Assembly (NCBI GenBank): GCA_964584775.1
Contig: CAZPBC010000006.1
Coordinates: 8,422 to 72,421 of the forward strand
Length of the DNA: 64,000 bases
Source of the DNA: CAZPBC01 sp964584775
GTDB taxonomy: Bacteria; Chlamydiota; Chlamydiia; Chlamydiales; SLFE01
Reading direction: 5' to 3'
The notes under the pieces were generated by a model that was not told where the DNA came from, ran no database searches, and saw only the letters and a program-made list of their open reading frames with translations. The translations under genes and the position numbers were made by a program. Shown here piece by piece: positions 62,578 through 64,000 of the stretch. Every line of letters begins with the position of its first letter. The stretch's first letter is position 1.

Positions 62578-63031
62578 AGGTGTTCATCATTTTATGAGCA
62601 ACGTGCCTGCCCCCAAAAAAGGCAAGGATGGAGACGATTGCAGAGGGGACTGCGGCGGCTAAACCTCCTGCAACGCCAACGGCTAGAAGAGTTGTTCCAG
62701 TTATGGAGGAACCTGCTAAGTATAGAACGAAGGGGACTCCCAAGAGGGGCGCCATGAGGATTCCCACTGGTCCCAAAAGTGTAACACCGAATACTCCACC
62801 AATAAAGAGAGAAAGAAGCCCTACGCCAGCGACAACGGCTGCGGCTTCAGCTCCGAGAGCTGTGATGAGTGTGGCACTGAACCCAAGCACTCCTGTAGCA
62901 AGCCCACCAGCAGTAGCGACGGCTTCTTTGAAGATCCGCTTCGCCAAGCTTGACTCTTTCGTTTTGGTGGGGGCTGAGCGAGATTCGGGGTTAATTTCTA
63001 AAGTATTCGGGTTAACTTTGCCTAATTGCAT
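62501..63031 (-). CDS. hypothetical membrane protein with long hydrophobic region (Inc-like)
   Basis: The 176-residue protein has a hydrophilic N-terminus (about 35 residues), then about 110 residues of Gly/Ala/Val/Leu-rich membrane segments in two blocks (ATAGGLATGVLGFSATL to LLSLFIGGVFG, and VGILMAPLLG to SIVSILAFFGG), and a polar C-terminus. The layout is like chlamydial inclusion membrane proteins, with polar ends and paired hydrophobic blocks; no sequence family is recognised. AAGGAT precedes the ATG. Its last 25 codons lie antisense to ddpX. Confidence 0.65.
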   Translation of the reverse strand: MQLGKVNPNTLEINPESRSAPTKTKESSLAKRIFKEAVATAGGLATGVLGFSATLITALGAEAAAVVAGVGLLSLFIGGVFGVTLLGPVGILMAPLLGVPFVLYLAGSSITGTTLLAVGVAGGLAAAVPSAIVSILAFFGGRHVAHKMMNTFSRQETSHHPPTPDNRSATTPKEVE

Positions 63032-63105
63032 GGCTTATATCCTTTTGTTTAAAGGATAATTTTAGTATAGAATTATAAAGAGATAATTAATAATTTATTA
63101 ACTTT

Positions 63106-64000
63106 CTAGAATTCTACGACAAGGGCGGTCACGTTGTCCTCTGCGCCATTTTCTAAAGCTCCTACTACGAGATCTTGAGCGATCTCTGAGGTTGAGCTCG
63201 AGGCGGTGTTTTCAACAGCATCAGCAACTTCCCTTGTGCTCGCTACATCGAAAAGTCCTTTCGTTCCTAGGACAAGATGAGATCCTTTTGGAACATCCAC
63301 GGCTGTGATTTTAGGCCTTGGAGGAACATACACTCCCTTCTCTTTGTACCCGATAGCTCTGGCGTAGGGGAGCTTTCGCCCAACAAATTGGGGACCGTCT
63401 GAACGGAATGGTTGAATAGTTCCCTCCACTTTCTTCTGGTAACGATCGATATCGAGCCGGGCATCTTCAGTTAGTTGAGTGGCCTTAGCTCCGTGAGCAA
63501 GAAGAGCACGGCTGTCTCCGACGTTCGCTAGATAGAGTCGGTCGCCGATTTTGATAGCGACACAGGCCTCTGTTCCTGATGGAGTGGTGGGAGACTCTCG
63601 ATGGAGTCTTTCAAAGACATCTTTCAAAGCCATAAAAACAGTCTCATCAGAAAGGCTCTCCTTACAATAAATCTCCAGATTCTCCTTAAGAAGCGATGGA
63701 AGGCGATCCTTTACAAATTGAGAAGTTTCACTTCCACCGAATCCATCGAAGACTCCAAAGAGCTGGATGGGGGTGCCTCTGAACTTGATCTCTTGAAGAA
63801 GATGGGTGTCTTGCATGTTAAAGCGGGATCCTTTGGTTTCAGCAAAGCCTGCACGGTGCTCTCCTACTTGGACTTCATGCGCGCTCGATACTTTGGAAGT
63901 GGCCTCCTTGATAGCTGAAAAGCCTTTGGCCTCTTCATTTTTCATCTGTGTTTTGGCAAGCTGGAGGTTTTTTTCGATGCGGTTGGTGGGCAATTTCTTC
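63106..64000 (-). CDS. PP2C-family protein phosphatase, catalytic residues altered (5' end may lie outside)
   Basis: The frame is open to the window edge; the first in-frame candidates are TTG 63993 and ATG 63945, so the start is uncertain. PP2C motifs are recognisable: NMQDTHLL, FGVFDGFGG, YLANVGDSRALL, VLGTKGLFDV and EDNVTALVV. The metal-binding Asp of the usual GTDGLWD is Lys, and the His of DGHGG is Phe, so metal binding and catalysis may be weak or lost. PP2C enzymes remove Ser/Thr phosphate. In this setting it could be a regulator or a host-directed pseudophosphatase. It follows an Inc-like gene on the same strand (74 bp gap). Confidence 0.8.
   Translation of the reverse strand, partial: KKLPTNRIEKNLQLAKTQMKNEEAKGFSAIKEATSKVSSAHEVQVGEHRAGFAETKGSRFNMQDTHLLQEIKFRGTPIQLFGVFDGFGGSETSQFVKDRLPSLLKENLEIYCKESLSDETVFMALKDVFERLHRESPTTPSGTEACVAIKIGDRLYLANVGDSRALLAHGAKATQLTEDARLDIDRYQKKVEGTIQPFRSDGPQFVGRKLPYARAIGYKEKGVYVPPRPKITAVDVPKGSHLVLGTKGLFDVASTREVADAVENTASSSTSEIAQDLVVGALENGAEDNVTALVVEF

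Overview
The window reads as chromosome of an environmental, amoeba-type member of the Chlamydiae, perhaps Simkaniaceae-like. The gene order glmM-glmS ... tyrP ... ftsY / sucC-sucD matches the order I remember from Chlamydia trachomatis. The pcnB-lpxB neighbourhood, with an LpxB N-terminal (LAB_N) protein beside lpxB, is also chlamydial. Extra content is typical of the larger chlamydia-like genomes: a Legionella-type (Lpg1974-like) major outer membrane protein, several effector-like proteins, glyoxylate-shunt genes and two RND efflux operons. The genus cannot be fixed from sequence reading alone. No rRNA, tRNA, CRISPR array or intact transposase was seen.

Layout. 1-2.6 kb: tail of a HlyD-type adaptor, a tiny coupled ORF and a TolC-like outer membrane factor that has lost its normal stop and runs antisense into a PAP2 phosphatase. 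2.6-3.9 kb: a basic protein with an SH2-like C-terminus, then a 165-bp palindromic element lying exactly against the acnA stop codon. 3.9-12 kb: aconitase, a TauD-like oxygenase, an MFS exporter, typA, a small unknown gene and a periplasmic rhodanese. 12-17.6 kb: RND operon 1 (adaptor, pump, outer membrane factor, rhodanese). 17.7-22.7 kb: an unknown protein, a double-barrel MOMP-like porin and a SopB/IpgD-like phosphoinositide phosphatase. 22.8-25.6 kb: malate synthase and isocitrate lyase. 25.6-32 kb: a small barrel protein, a Cys-rich secreted protein, a secreted nuclease, a GNAT protein, and a YD-repeat (RHS) shell coupled to a lipase-maturation-factor-like membrane protein. 32-38.7 kb: a fic gene with a nonsense codon at position 5 under a three-half-site operator, then RND operon 2. 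38.7-48.4 kb: an unknown membrane protein, potABCD, and a lipid/envelope operon (pcnB, hydrolase, GT2, LAB_N, lpxB). 48.4-50.8 kb: a tandem family of LPxGL-repeat proteins, one intact and two decayed. 50.8-64 kb: the conserved glmM/glmS/tyrP/ftsY/sucCD block, interspersed with envelope proteins, an M50 protease with a helical repeat tail, a VanX-type dipeptidase, an Inc-like membrane protein and a degenerate PP2C phosphatase.

How the genes work together. AcnA, SucCD, malate synthase and isocitrate lyase point to a TCA cycle that can be short-circuited to use C2 units. GlmM and GlmS feed UDP-GlcNAc synthesis and LpxB makes lipid A, so the window holds much of an amino-sugar/lipid A supply line. 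PotABCD and TyrP import polyamines and aromatic amino acids. The host-facing set (SH2-like, SopB-like, Fic, LPxGL-repeat, PP2C-like and Inc-like proteins) shows decay and duplication (stop codon, frameshifts, missing catalytic residues, fresh repeats), whereas the metabolic genes are intact.
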